NCBI GenBank assembly: GCA_036172665.1
Contig: CM069870.1
Span: 56,544,212-56,608,211, forward strand
Source: Prosopocoilus inquinatus
Lineage: Eukaryota > Arthropoda > Insecta > Coleoptera > Lucanidae
DNA: 64,000 nucleotides
Reading direction: 5' to 3'
A program made the translations under genes and the position numbers. Positions within the stretch are counted from its first letter, which is position 1. The number at the start of each line of letters is the position of its first letter. The notes below the pieces were generated by a model, which was not told the origin of the DNA, made no database searches, and saw only the letters and a program-made list of their open reading frames with translations. This document shows, in pieces, positions 46,094 through 58,791 of the stretch.

Positions 46094-47625
46094 CAGGGTG
46101 GCTTAATTTCGATGTCTTTTATGGGCATCTCCGTAACTATAAGAGATAGAAAAAAACTAGTAGCCAAATCTCGATCTCTTTTTTGGAGATTAAGTCAATA
46201 GTGTAAACAAAAATTGGCTATCTTTTGTTTTCAAGTTATAGGCAAAAATTGCCATTTTCGACTTTTCGTTTATCGGTCATGTCTCGTTTATTTCTGGAGA
46301 TATTAAAAAAAAGTATTTGAACTTTATTAGGACGCTTTTTGGAATACTATTCAATGGTGTAGTTTATTTTTTAATATTTACTTACATTTTCGAGATATAA
46401 CATAAAGTTATATTTTTTTAAATAGAAATCATATTAGGCAAAGTCTCATTAAATAGAGATTTTTTTTCTGTTTTCAAAAATATATTACTTTGTTGGGTTT
46501 ATTTTTTATAATTAATAGGAAAACTGTCAGGCTGGGTTCAATACGGTGTCGATTTTTTGTTTTGCAAAAAAATTTAACGAGCTTTCAAATATTTTCACAG
46601 TTTTGGCTGCGTAAATAATTTCCTATTGGCGTTAATTTACAAAGTTCCGTTTACTTTAAAAGGGACATTGTGAAATCGCAAAACCACTCTACGTTTCGTT
46701 GTCGCTTTATAGTTTCGCCAGGAGTGAAAAAATGTAAATAAACAAGTTGTCAATAGAATCGAAAAGGTAAGATGATTTTAAACTAAAATACGAGTTGTCC
46801 GAATAAACATAAAGGTAATAATAACTAAATTTAAACTAAATTAAGGTTTTTATGTTTCTCTTGAGTTATATTTCATTAAAAACACAAAAAACAAAAACAA
46901 ACACATAAATAGTAAAGTATAAACAAAATCGAACGTGTATCAAACTATATTTGCGTGCATTCATGTTTAATAAAAACATAAAAGCTTTTGCCAGATCGGT
47001 CGCGATGGATGCTACATTTCTCAAACGGAATTTTGCAAAATAAAGTGAATATGAAATTCTTTTCGCGGGCAAAACTGTCTAAAGGTTTGAAAGTTCGTTA
47101 GTATTTAATAAAAACAAAAAAAAAGTTGGCACAGTACTGAGACTAGGTTACGCAAGGATAATAACAAAAATGGCAGATTTTCCTATTATTATAAGACATA
47201 AACCCAACAAAGTATATATTTTTGAAAACAGAATAAAAATTTCTATTTAACGAGTTTTATTCTTTCGTTCTAGTTCTATTTGTTTACAATGATTTCCATT
47301 AAAAAGACATAACTTTGTTATATTTCGAAAATTTAAGTAAATATTAAAAAATAAAGTACACCACTGAATTGTCTTCCAAAAAGTGTCCTAGTAATGTTCG
47401 AACAGTTTTTTAATATCTCTAGAAATAAACGAGATATGACCGAAAAATGAAAAGTCGAAAATGGCAATTTTTGCCTATAACTTGAAAACAAAAGAACAAC
47501 TTTTGTTTACAATTTTTGTTTACGCTATTGACTTAATCTCCAAAAAGAGATCGAGACTTGGCCACTAGCTTTTTTCTATCTCTTATAGTTACGGAGATAA
47601 GAGGCATCGAAATTAATCCACTTTG
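46094..47625. mobile_element. Long-terminal-inverted-repeat DNA element, 1.53 kb
   Basis: Left end: CAGGGTGGCTTAATTTCGAT. Reverse complement of right end: CAAAGTGGATTAATTTCGAT. The inverted arms continue for about 430-460 bp (46094-46526 and 47166-47625) with scattered differences; matching blocks include GGCAAAAATTGCCATTTTCG and ACCCAACAAAGTA-like text. TA lies directly outside both ends (46092-46093 and 47626-47627). The 640-bp middle contains short ORFs (such as 46866-47072 minus) without a known transposase motif. It is thus a non-autonomous Tc1/mariner-type or related element with unusually long arms. The terminal motif resembles the MITE at 20191-20623. Confidence 0.8.
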
Positions 47626-47627
47626 TA

Positions 47628-50600
47628 CAAAAGATCTCGTGACATTTTCTCCAAGAATTAGTTTCAACTTTTTCTGTTACCTTCTTTACATTGTTTTTTA
47701 TGCTTTTGCCTAAAATTTGGAATCTAAACTACATATTTTTCTTTTTCAAATTGTCTTAATTTTATTTACCTAATCGTTTAATTATTGAGGGATTGTTTTA
47801 AAATTGATATAATTGATTAAATTTTGGGCGTATAGCGTGAAGAAAGGGGTGGAGACATTTGTTTAATTTATTTTTTCATTTCCGTTTCCTAATATAGCTA
47901 TCTTCTGTTTCTATTTCCAAAGTCAACTTTTGTTTTTACGTTTACGGATTATTTATTTGTTTCTAACTGTAAACCAAAAGCAGGACTTTTTTAAATTTTA
48001 TTCTACTTTCGATTGCCATTCATAGCTTTTGTTTCTGTTTTCGAAATGATTTATTTGTAAAGCGACAATAGAACTAAGAAAAATCCATTGCTACTTCCAG
48101 CGACAGCTTTTGTTTTTATTTTCCGATATTTAAGGTTTTAGTGATTTTTTTGGTAGTTTCTTAAGCTGTCAAAAAAATAAAGTTTCTTTAATTTCCTTTT
48201 TCTCTTTTGGAAATTAATATAAATTTTTAAATTATAAATCATCTATTTATTTGCATTATTATTATTAGATCTCTGTAAAAAAATCAATTATTTTTTAATT
48301 TCTCGCATTGTTGCCTTTTCCATCTATTTTTTTAAAATTAAATTAAAGTTATCGAAATTTTTAAATTATTTCCACATAAACTCTTTTTCTCTCTCTTTCT
48401 CTTGTTATCTTCAAACGTTTACAGAATTTTAGTTTGATGAAATGAAAAGGAGAACACAAAAGATAATTAATAATAGATAGATAAGAAATTATTTTTAAAA
48501 GAGTACTCGATCTTACAAAAATATTTGTCATTTCAGCAAGTTATTTTTTATTTGTTGACCTGGCATTAATTAAATTTTCATGTTTCTTCTTATGCTTCGA
48601 GTATTTAAATTTTCGTTAAAAAATTACGTTTTATAATCATTTATAATGTTAATGCATTTTCATCAAAGATATATTCGTGAGCGCACCCTAAGAAAGATAT
48701 TTTTGTATAACGCTCTCTTCGAATACGCTCATCGAACCCCCGAGGGTGGAAACCGAACATATGTCTCGCGATGGTTATGAAGCTAATTCCGCACCCTCCG
48801 CCCCGCGATTTCGGAATCATCCTGCAAAGGAATACCTGCGGAAGGATCAAACGCGAATAAAATTTTATTCGGTAAAGAATATTTCCCGCTTAAACTATGC
48901 GCCTTTATTCCGCCACAGGGGTGGCGTAGGCTTAAATGGAATACCTTCGGTAATAATTTTTGTTTTAGCTGACGTTCTCAAGATCCCCACTGAGTTGATA
49001 AAACGCAATATTCAGCAAAATTACAGTTTATTCTGTGTGAATGGGAATTGAAAAATACACTTTCTATTTTTATTCCTTTTAGGTATGGTAAATTATTGAA
49101 GTGGTTGCTTTTATGTGTTTCAATACTTTAGTGCTTTATACAGCGTGCTCTTATATTCAATCTGTTTACATTGCAACTTTATAACCCGTTTTCAATTGAA
49201 ATTTTCAAGAGACTCCTTGGTTTCTCAAGTTTCAATGCACTCTAAGTAAAAGTTTTGGTTTAACTGTACCTACCTTCTTAATTTGTTCTAGATTTCACCA
49301 CGAACAATTTAAAGTTCGAAATCTCATAGCATTTTCAATTGACCGCTCGAGAAAAGAGTATCTCCATCCCTTATTATTACATGATGTTATTGAGGTTAAA
49401 ATTAGATAAGTCAACTGAAAGGAACATCAATACCTTTGAAAAAAATTTAGTTACAAAATATTTTTATTTACTTTTATTTCACATAAATAAGCAAGTTAAG
49501 GTTGTTGTAAAAGTTATATACAAAGTGCGTGTCTCTCCACCGTTCAAAAGCTTTTAATGAAGACGTTCCAGGTCATGTTTAATTAGGATAGTTTGCATCG
49601 TAAATGTGTTTGCAGGTCGACTAATTAATTAATTGCTCAACTCCGTTTAAACATCGCCCTTGAACAAATGCCATGGTTCAAGGAAAACATTTTTTAATTT
49701 CGCTGGAATTCTGGGACGCTTTTCTATTTTATATCAGCGATCATTATACGCAGTACAACGCTATAATGAATTATACACCTTGATTCCTGAAGTTTATTAT
49801 GTAGATAGCTGTTAAATACAACTACGAGAAGTTTGTAGATTTCTGACAAATGTTACGTCTTCCTGTTTTAATTTAAGAACCTACAAACGCCCACGCATTT
49901 TGCCTGCCTAACTTCGTTATTGCAAGCTGTGATTAATTAAAGTTCACGCAGGAAAATCCGTTTTGTGCTGTCTGAGAACGAAGGTCGTCAAGTATAAAAG
50001 ATTTTAATTAAAAGTTTCGTGAATGTTCGTAAAATTCATATAATTTTGTAATGTTACGTTACGAAAAAATTTACTGCTTCCCTCGGGCATTAAAAACATA
50101 AATAAACGGGGAGGCTTTCAAGCAGTCCATTAAATACGTAACTCCTAAACTGTAAGAAACGTGGCGGACCTTTTTTGCTGTAAACGTGAATGCATCGGGT
50201 GTCTTAAATTATTCTTTTATGGGCTCGCGCGTTTGCTCTTAATCCTAAAATGTCAACGCAGGAAACGTATGGGTCCTTAGGTAGGGTGTAAATTTTGTTG
50301 TACTTTGATGAAATAAACTTTAGTTAGCTATTCACGTATTTCTTTTATGGACGAGATATTAGAATCACTCTTTACATGCAGATGTTTAAAGCTAACAAAA
50401 ATAAGTAAAAATATTTACACATTTTCTTAAAGCTCGACCAGGAAGTGTTGCTTCTGAAAAGCCTGACGTGATGGGACATTTTTCAATTTCTGCCCCAACG
50501 AGCGGGGTGAGTTTTTGCTCCCTTGTGTCGAGTGCTCTGTTGCAGAACGGGAAATGTCGTAGTGAAGATAAATTGTGCTTTTTTACTTGAAATTTGTGTT

Positions 50601-50660
50601 TACTTCTGACGATCAAGTACAAACTTGGCACTGTCATTTAGAAATATAAATGAATTATTA
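47628..50660. other. Noncoding DNA, about 3 kb
   Basis: 47.65-48.6 kb is strongly T-rich and featureless. 48660-48990 and 49560-50290 are more balanced in composition and could hold conserved noncoding elements. No ORF has recognisable motifs. Confidence 0.4.
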
Positions 50661-50663
50661 ATT

Positions 50664-50940
50664 AGATTATCCTTGAAGGAAACGAACTTACTTAAAGTTT
50701 CGTTTATACTGGGTGTGTTAAGAATAGTATCTATCCTTTACGCGTGACACACTACCTACAAGTTCGAGATTATCCTTGAAGGAATGCAACTTACTTAAAA
50801 TGCAGGTTGAATTAATTACATCAGATTCAAGGGTAACTCTACATATATGCATATTGAAATCTTAAACTTACATTCGTTTATATTGGGTGTGTTAAAAATA
50901 GTGTCCATTCTTTACACGTTACGTACTACCAACCAATCCG
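50664..50940 (+). repeat. Interleaved direct repeats
   Basis: GATTATCCTTGAAGGAA followed by ACTTACTTAAA occurs at about 50667 and 50769. TTCGTTTATA.TGGGTGTGTT with AATAGT.TC.AT.CTTTAC occurs at about 50699 and 50874. The order is A-B-A-spacer-B, consistent with a partial tandem duplication followed by an insertion or deletion. Confidence 0.6.
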
Positions 50941-52290
50941 ACTTTAACATGACAAATAAAATTTTCTTATATTTATTTTTCAAGTTATTTATTGGATTTT
51001 TTCGTTTTATCATTTTTTGTTTAGTCTTACAACTTTCTGATACTGGGAAACCCAAGACAAGTTTCTTATTTAATGTTTCACAATAGATTCTTACTTATAC
51101 CAGCTTTCTAAGATTATTATTACAGGATTATATTATACAACACAAATAAATACGAATATACGAAAGCAAAAGTGGTATTTCGTCCGACTGTTTATTAAAA
51201 GCCCGAAGCTACAGCACCCCATTATGTAATAGAGTGTAGAAATAACAAAAACAATAACTTTAGAAAAACAGCAGGTAAAACATGAAGGGATGAATATCCT
51301 AAATATGAGCAGGTACTCATAGGAGTTAAACGTAAACTTTAAACAAGAAATTAATTTATTGAAACAAAACCGGCGATTGGGTTGCATGTGAGAATTTGAT
51401 AAGGGAGACAAATCATGTAGATGAAAAACGAATATAAATAGATAACACCCAAAAGGCAATTATTTAACTAAAACAAATTTATCTTAATTATAACAGAAGA
51501 AAGGAGCAGATAATATTAAGAATTGAACGTGAGATTTGCATGTGTATTCTGTTATTCATTCTTCCTTTTCTGAATAACTATTGCAAAGTATCTTTTACAC
51601 TTTCCGGATAAAAGTAATCCATTAATACTATCAAGAATATTTATTACAACAACTTTTTCTTCAGTAGTAGAACTATTGACTTTTCGTTGCGTGTTGACAG
51701 CTTTCTCTGGATAAAATAATTATTATTTAATCTCGAGAAAGCTGTCAACGTATATCGAAACGTCGATGTTTCAAGCATTATAAAAATGCCGGAAATCTTT
51801 TAGGTGATTTTTTTTTTGCAGTTGCAAGTTCAAATAATTCATAATTTTGATAACTAACGACCGTGAGACATAATTTTTGAGTAAAATTTGTTACTAATTG
51901 TTGTTAATACGGTATGTCTCTTAGTTTATAACAAATTTTACACAAAAAATAATCATCGTGTTATATGGGCCTAACAAACAATAAGAACTTTATATTTGTT
52001 GTTGTAGCACAATTTTTTGAATTTCCCTTAAAAATTTTCAATTCAGCTGTTAATTTATTCATCTCTAATTTATTTCCGTGCCATTCTATTTTGTTAAGTT
52101 AGTTTTTATAGCTCTGGACATCCTGAAACAAATAATATTGGTGTGTGCCAGAATTTGTTTTCAAATCTATTAGATTACAATCCGGGATGTTATAAATGTG
52201 AACAATCAAAAGAGTAATAATTCACCTGCAAAATGGAATTTGATATTCTGTGTGTTCAACACTCAAATTATATCTAGTCAATAAAGCCCC
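50941..52290. other. Noncoding DNA with two small inverted repeats
   Basis: Apart from the hairpin at 51693-51749, there is an imperfect inverted pair TAAAATTTGTTA (about 51881) and TAACAAATTTTA (about 51929), with nearby matching flanks, spanning about 51871-51952. No gene is supported. Confidence 0.4.
51693..51749. repeat. Perfect 15-bp inverted repeat (hairpin)
   Basis: GTTGACAGCTTTCTC (51693-51707) is perfectly complementary to GAGAAAGCTGTCAAC (51735-51749), separated by a 27-nt AT-rich loop. GAAACGTCG follows at 51757-51765, as in the 3' part of PLE hammerheads, but no CTGANGA core precedes it, so I do not call a ribozyme. Confidence 0.7.
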
Positions 52291-52420
52291 AGAATTGCAT
52301 TCATTGAAATTACGACCAATGTTAATCGGAATTCATTGGCTTCCGGTTAGAAATCGTGTCGCATTGATTGTTTGTAATCGATTGCGTTCGCATAACCTTT
52401 CAAATTAAACTGGAATTTAT
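52291..52420 (+). pseudogene. Non-LTR retrotransposon C-terminal fragment
   Basis: One frame reads KAPELHSLKLRPMLIGIHWL then PVRNRVALIVCNRLRSHNL. The HWLPVRxRVxxxICxxxxxxL block lies near the C-terminus of CR1/L2/Jockey-type reverse-transcriptase proteins. Only this block is readable and the frame closes soon after. Too short for a firm family call. Confidence 0.45.
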
Positions 52421-52789
52421 TTGACATGATCAGATCACACATAAATTCTTGCTTAAACGCACACATACATACCAGCCAACCTTTTTAAAACATTTAAAAA
52501 AATATGATTGTATATTCCTAAAAGATATAAATTTAGTGCAAATAATTTTGTGTAAAAAAATAGTTTCATTCATTTTCTCACTTCGATTTTTTAATTTTTC
52601 TGATGTACTTTCCAAAATTAATAAATTTCTCGCTCGTAATGTAGAGGAAATTTTAGGACCGACTCGTCAAATTATTGAGAGTGAAAAAGGAAAGAGTAAA
52701 AAAGCCCTGCATAATCTCAAGGGCTACTTTTGGTGTTGGCAAATGGTAAATAACTCAAACGGCATGAATGAAACGTAGCGGCAAAGAAA

Positions 52790-54295
52790 ATAAAAAAATT
52801 AGATTTTTTTTTCTTTCCAGCTACGTTCAGTACTTGCTTGTAATACGACAGACGAAGTCAGTAGTTCCCTATCATTTAGAATACATTTGCCAGGAGTAAA
52901 ATGAAGAGTAACCCTCTAAGACGAAAATGCTAATTTTATGCTCTTTTACGTCCTTTTAATTCCTTTACCACCATCTACAATGAAAGGAGTGTGCCACGAA
53001 ACATCCTATATATGGGAGCGGACTGATAAATTCCCGTGAATGCACAGAAACAATTGAAAATTTTAAAAATTAATTTGTATTTGCCACATAATCTCTTTTT
53101 AACTCCCATTTAGTACTGTGATGATCTAACACCTGACGTTAGAGTTGGAGCATTAGATCGAAGGGCGCCCGACTTTTATCGGCCAAGAAATATCGCCTGA
53201 CCTACCACCGATATAAAACGACCCTTCGATGGATGAAAAAACAGAACACAATAGATCATTAAATCTGAATCTCGGCTATTGAAATAAATTAAAAAAGGCC
53301 GTAGCTGCACACGGTAATTAGAGTCACCAGCCAATATGTCTCCCCGATAAGCTTGGGATATAAAATGGCGGCGGAGAGAAAAACAGTAACACGCAACTGC
53401 GAATTCGGCCGGTGGTGAATTGGGTCGACGACGAATTGGCGACGGCGAGTCTGCGATTGCAAATCGCATTCTCTAAAAATATTATATTACGCCAGAAAAT
53501 TTCTAAACCCGCATTGCCAAGAGCTTTTTCCTATTCATTTCTGCTTCTTAAATACAAAGCAGCAAAATTAATTTAAATTTGTGCTGAAGAAATTAACATA
53601 TAGCACAGCCAGCAGCTCTCGTGGCGGGCGTGTTGTTTACTTAAACGCGAAAATAAATGAAGGCCATCTAATCTTAACCGGAGGCGAAGAGAGACTAAAA
53701 GGAAATGAGTCAATTTATGCAACAATTTACTGTAATAATAACCAGAATATACGTGAACAGAGCTTAAAACACCTGAAGGGTGTGTGCGCACCTTAACAAT
53801 TGACCAAAGTTGTATAACTGTATTCAATCAAAACTTGAACGGGATTACAAGGTAGTTAAATTTAGACGAAAAGTAATTGAATTTCAAAACCAAAAATAGT
53901 GATAAACTGAGACCGGCAGAAAAATGTCACGACTGTGCAATTATTCATTGCATTAAAGTGGCTAGTGTGTGTCAGCAACGTAGTTGAAACAGTGTTTATC
54001 GTACCGTGTTCGAATACCTGTCCATGACAACAGAGACAGACTAGGATAAACTCGGATGAGTTTTCATCCACCAGGATACCAAGTTACAGTGGCGTCGTGC
54101 GTTGCAGGAAACCTCACGTGAGGTCCTATCGGTACCAACAGACTTGCGGTGGTCCCACGATTAGATTCAGTCAGGGGGCTGCCGCCCGCACACATAAACA
54201 AAACCATCATCGTGCTCTGGAGATATCACAAGAACGACTGTATGCTGCATGCACGCCACAAATTAATAAAGCCAAAACTTGGCTCCGCCCGTAAC
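52790..54295. other. Noncoding DNA with a GC-richer island
   Basis: 53160-53470 is the most GC-rich part, with several CG dinucleotides, an ATGGCGGCGGAG start-like site near 53365 and a 97-residue minus-strand ORF (53176-53469). No protein family is recognised. A perfect 14-bp palindrome, ACCTCACGTGAGGT, lies at 54111-54124. Confidence 0.35.
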
Positions 54296-55402
54296 TGTGA
54301 AGAGAAGGGCTCGGAAAAATCAAAACCAAGATTGGACCACTTATGTTCCTTATGTTCATCAATGACATCAGTGACAGTGTTAATTCCAATAATTTGTTAT
54401 ATGCTGACGACTTTAAAATTATGGTGCTATAAACTCAGAAGCCGATTGTGAATTAATTCAAAAAGACTTGGACTCCTTAGCGGATTGGTGTGATGAAGAC
54501 AAACTAGAACTTAACTTAAATAAGTGTAAGGTTATGACATTCATTCGAAAGAAGACAATCATAACTCACAACTATAACATCAACGGCTCATTTTTGGAAA
54601 GATGCAATGAATTTACCGATTTAGGTATAATTTTTGATGTGAAACTAAGACTGCAACAAACTATAAGGTTTCATTATTAGATCATGTCGTGACTTTAGAC
54701 AAATCGACGGCCTGATTATATTGTACAATTCTTTTATTCGCAGTAAATTAGATTACTGCGCCCCATTATGGTCACCACATTGTCATATTTATATCAATAT
54801 ATTGGAACAATTACAAAAACGTTTCCTAAAATACTTATTTTTCGTAAAATTTAAACTTTATCCAGATGTTCACATTAATTACGATCAACTTCTAAATGAG
54901 TTTAACTTTAAGAAGCTAGGTACTCACAGGAACATTTCTGCAGTACTATTTTTATTTCAAGTGGCACATGGAATTACAAATGATCCTTGTATACTCCGCA
55001 TGCTAAACTTTTGTATTCCAAGATTAAATTCTAAAATTTCCACAACTTTTAAATGTGATCAGGCGCTGCCAATTATTATTTTCATTCTCCTGTTATCAGC
55101 ATGTGTAAAACACTTAACAGTATTAATTACGGAGTTGATATTTTTCACTCTGATTTTAAAAATTTGTTTCATGCGTTAACGATTGCCTGCTGTAGTTAGT
55201 TCTTAGCAGATCTATTTTTGTGTTTTAGTATGTATGTTTTGCATCTACGCTTTCAGCTTTTTTCTTCTTAGTGTAGTAGTGTATATTGCACCTGCAATTT
55301 ATTATAACTTCATTTCTCTTGTTGAATTGTATTGCTTATTTTTAAGCTTTTCCCTGTAATTAGTTTATATGACTGTTGGGGAAATAAACATTATTATTAT
55401 AT
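54296..55402 (+). pseudogene. Non-LTR retrotransposon, 5'-truncated, reverse transcriptase C-terminal half
   Basis: The fragment starts within motif B (KIGPLMFLMFINDISDS), continues with NNLLYADDFKI (intact catalytic YADD box), DSLADWCDEDKLELNLNKCK, FTDLGIIFD, and after frame changes LYNSFIRSKLDYCAPLWSPH and ILEQLQKRFLKYLFF, ending near 55180. The 3' untranslated region runs to an AATAAA signal and an ATTATTATT tail at about 55385-55402, marking the true 3' end. Frameshifts occur near 54430 and 54675. This is a typical 5'-truncated insertion of a Jockey/R1-like element, separate from the 12-kb family. Confidence 0.85.
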
Positions 55403-58400
55403 AAGTAAAAGCCAACCGTGCCTAAGATGATGTGAGTAACAAGCAAGGGCGTCATATGTCAAGGGTGAACGTAGCTTATATTTCCGTCGAAATAACAAGT
55501 GGACAATACACGCAAATCGCAGAAACCATATAATACAAAAAGTAAGGCGTCACCGAGCTTTATGACTAGTTTAGAGAATAAACGTTCTATTTAATTCCCA
55601 CGAAGTACGAGAAATACAGCAGCGGACGCTTGCGAAAGATTATGCAACCAATGCTAAAAATACAAACCTCTGGGCCGAGTTTAGAAGTTTAAGTTAAGGC
55701 AATTATAAAGCCGGTATATCGAAATCGCAAGATAAATTATTGCCGGAGTTTTCTGAGGTATTCAAAAAAACAGTCTGCTTCTTGCACCACAAAATTACAT
55801 CGAGGCGTGGGACGCTATTTGTATTATAAAAACACACTTATTCTGGCGACAAAAATGAATTAAAAATTTATTTCAACGTAATAAAAGCAGGCGAGAAACT
55901 CCTTCGTTCACACCACACCTATGTTTTCTTTCCAAGTATTGCGCCATGTGAAATAAATGCGATTTGAAACTGGCACATGCAGGATGACTTTTGAAAGCGG
56001 TTTTTCAGTCCATAACAAAATTATACTTTGCAGGTAAATTAAAAGCAGATTATTATTATTTTTTTAATTCACGGCACGTACTATGCGGTCGTGCTAATTT
56101 ATCAAGCTGCCCTCGTACATTGCTGGATTCATTTGGAAGAAACTCCAACACACTGCAGTATAAAAATTAATGAGATTAAGAGGCGATCGATGACCGGTCT
56201 CCACGATTAGGTACATTCTTATCTTTTTTTATGGTTTCATCAGTGTTGTGCTTGCAATAAATTCGAATCGATACAGATCTTCATTTGCAGAGTAACGAAC
56301 ATTGCACATTTCTTGATTGCTTTCTAAGGTAATTCCGGGTTTACAACCGGAACGTGGCCGCTCCGAACTTGGCCGAAGGGATTACCTATCGCTTCGAAAC
56401 ACGTAATATTGCGTCCGCAAAAAAAAGACAGAAGTTTTTGAATGCAAATCTTAATTAGAAATCTGGACCGGCCTTATCACAAGTAAAAGTTGCTGATTTG
56501 CGTTTTGTATCCACCGCAAAATGCAGAAAGGAGAATTTTAAGGGATTACCTGTTAAAATATTTTCGTTATCAGATCTGTGCTGTTTCACGGTAAGTTGTT
56601 TATGTAGATTTTATCCGCGAGTTAAACGGTGCGGTGGTGAAATGTTTAGTTTTCTCACGGTAATTTTATCCTACTTTTACAACGAACAGGATAATTAATT
56701 AAGCACCTGGATTTTCAGCTCCGCGCAGCTTCGCTATTCGAAATGGAAACTAATAAGCGAGATGGTTGCCTCAAGTTTGTTTTAACGAGACGTAACAAAT
56801 ATCCGCTGAAATTTCATTGCGTTAAATTAGATGATGCGATTCGAAGAGTTTCACAGATCGAACTCAATTTATCTTAATGCATCTCATAAAATTTATCGCA
56901 CGCTGAAATTGCAGCGCAAACCATATCCAATATATTCTCAGAGGATTTGAACTTTGCGCACATTCAAAGCAATTTTCATCTGACAATATAATATATGCGA
57001 ATTCCAACAAAGAGCGTTAACTCTACCGTATATCTCTTGTGTCTCACGGAACATTTCAATTCCTTTTATTAAAAAATTAAAATTCCTTGCAACCCCAAAC
57101 AAAACAAATAGGATTCAACAATATTATTGGAACGGTAATAACTTTTACGTTTAACCCCCGGCGTTCTTATCCGCTCTACCCTCGTTAGGCATAAATTTTA
57201 GAAAGCTTTCTGGTCCTTACGTGCTTCACCCATATCAATATTCATCGGGCAAGGTTACGAACAGAGTTATATATGAGCTTTCATTCTGTTCTTTCTCTGA
57301 TTGTTCTCGTGGTTTAATTATAGAATCAATTTGGCAGATACGAAATCGTGCAGAAGGGGCGTACCAGCTTACTCCAAACGTCGAAATAAATTTCGGATTA
57401 TTCCAATTTGGGCTAATGATTACGTAAAACATCCATATTCTCAGAATATTATACAGGATGTTTTTTTTTTCTTATCGATTTAAAACACATCTTCGTTTTA
57501 ATTCCGGCCGACTGCCTTCCTATAAATTTTAACTGTTACGTCGGTCTTATAATAAAGTCGAAATAATGCATTTCGAACAAAGAAAGTTGCGATTTTTGAG
57601 TTTAAATCCAAATTTCTCGTATCAAGTTTTATTTATTATTAAATGTTTTACGAACCCACTTAAAAATCATGAAATTCAGGACAGTTTAGTGACGAGCGAC
57701 GACGGTGAGAATTAATGGTGATTTATCCATCTGCTTCGTCGCATTTATCAAGCGGCGTCGGGACGCATTTTTCTTTTCCGCGCTATTAAAAAGTTGTCGG
57801 CTCTAATTGTAACCTCCTTTAAAGACGCTGCCTTTTTCTTCGCCGTCATAAATCAAAAGCAACGACGAACGAGACGAGTTCGTAACAAGTTAGTTGGCGA
57901 AGTTTTGAGGGGCCTTTGGTAGCCGGCCCCTCTGATACGTGTTGTTTTATTTGTTGTCGAAACGAAGCGGAAAATTTGCTTTTCTCGGCCAGGATATTCT
58001 AATACTTGTACATAAGTTTTTTTTTTGCTGTTGAAAATCAATAAAGAAGGTGATCGGCATTTTCATTTTAATGTCTTTTGAGATCTCAGTTATATTTTAA
58101 CAATAACAGACAATCTGAAACAATCTGAGACATACAGATTGAGAAAAACACCGCCAAAACTTCTGGAACACTGTAGACTATTCAAGACAGATCATTGACC
58201 CATGCTCTACTGGTAGCTTACTTTATAGCACAATCAGTTTTCGGTTTTAACGTTGTAAGGTTTTTATTTGTCAGCTTAATTGATATTCAAGTCATCTGTA
58301 ACTAAAAAAAATAGTTTAAAAACTGTTTTGCTTCATTTCGGAGCTTCCCGTGCCCTGGCAAACTATGTCAGGCCGTCTTCAATTTTGTGTTCTACTTGTT

Positions 58401-58490
58401 GCGTAACGTGCATTTACTTTTCACGATCACTAATCTTATTTTGTTTTCCCCTATTAAGCAACTAGTAAGGGGAAAGCACCAATAAAAAAA
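55403..58490. other. Noncoding DNA, about 3 kb
   Basis: No gene supported. 56100-56960 and 57490-57960 are of mixed composition with GC-richer segments and no repeats. They could be conserved noncoding DNA; this is untested. An ACAGGATGTTTTT element-end-like sequence is near 57453. Confidence 0.4.
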
Positions 58491-58494
58491 ACTT

Positions 58495-58653
58495 GTTTTT
58501 TTAATTCGGAGGAGTACTTTGAAATTGTGGCATTAAAAACGAGCTTTGTCATTGGTAGCTGGCCGGAATTGACTTATGACGAAGCTCGTTTGACCAATGG
58601 CAAAGTTCGTTTTTAGTGCCAAAATTTCAAAGTACTCCTCCGATTAAAAAAAA
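58495..58653. repeat. Foldback repeat with about 58-bp arms
   Basis: The left arm contains GGAGGAGTACTTTGAAATT and AAAACGAGCTTTGTCATTGG. The right arm is its reverse complement with a few changes (GGAGGAGTACTTTGAAATTT on the minus strand). A central 36-bp loop holds GACGAAGCTCGTTTG. It is compatible with a MITE, though the ends run into T/A tracts so the target duplication cannot be read. Confidence 0.7.
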
Positions 58654-58791
58654 TAAGGTATAGTAAGGATCAAACACCTGGAAAGGAACAGAATTGCCAC
58701 AATTAATTGGCATCATTTAGTGGCTCCGAATTAACCTGTTCAGTCAGGTTTGATCTGTAGAAGCGTTTGCCCTCTCATTTGAGGAAGGTAT

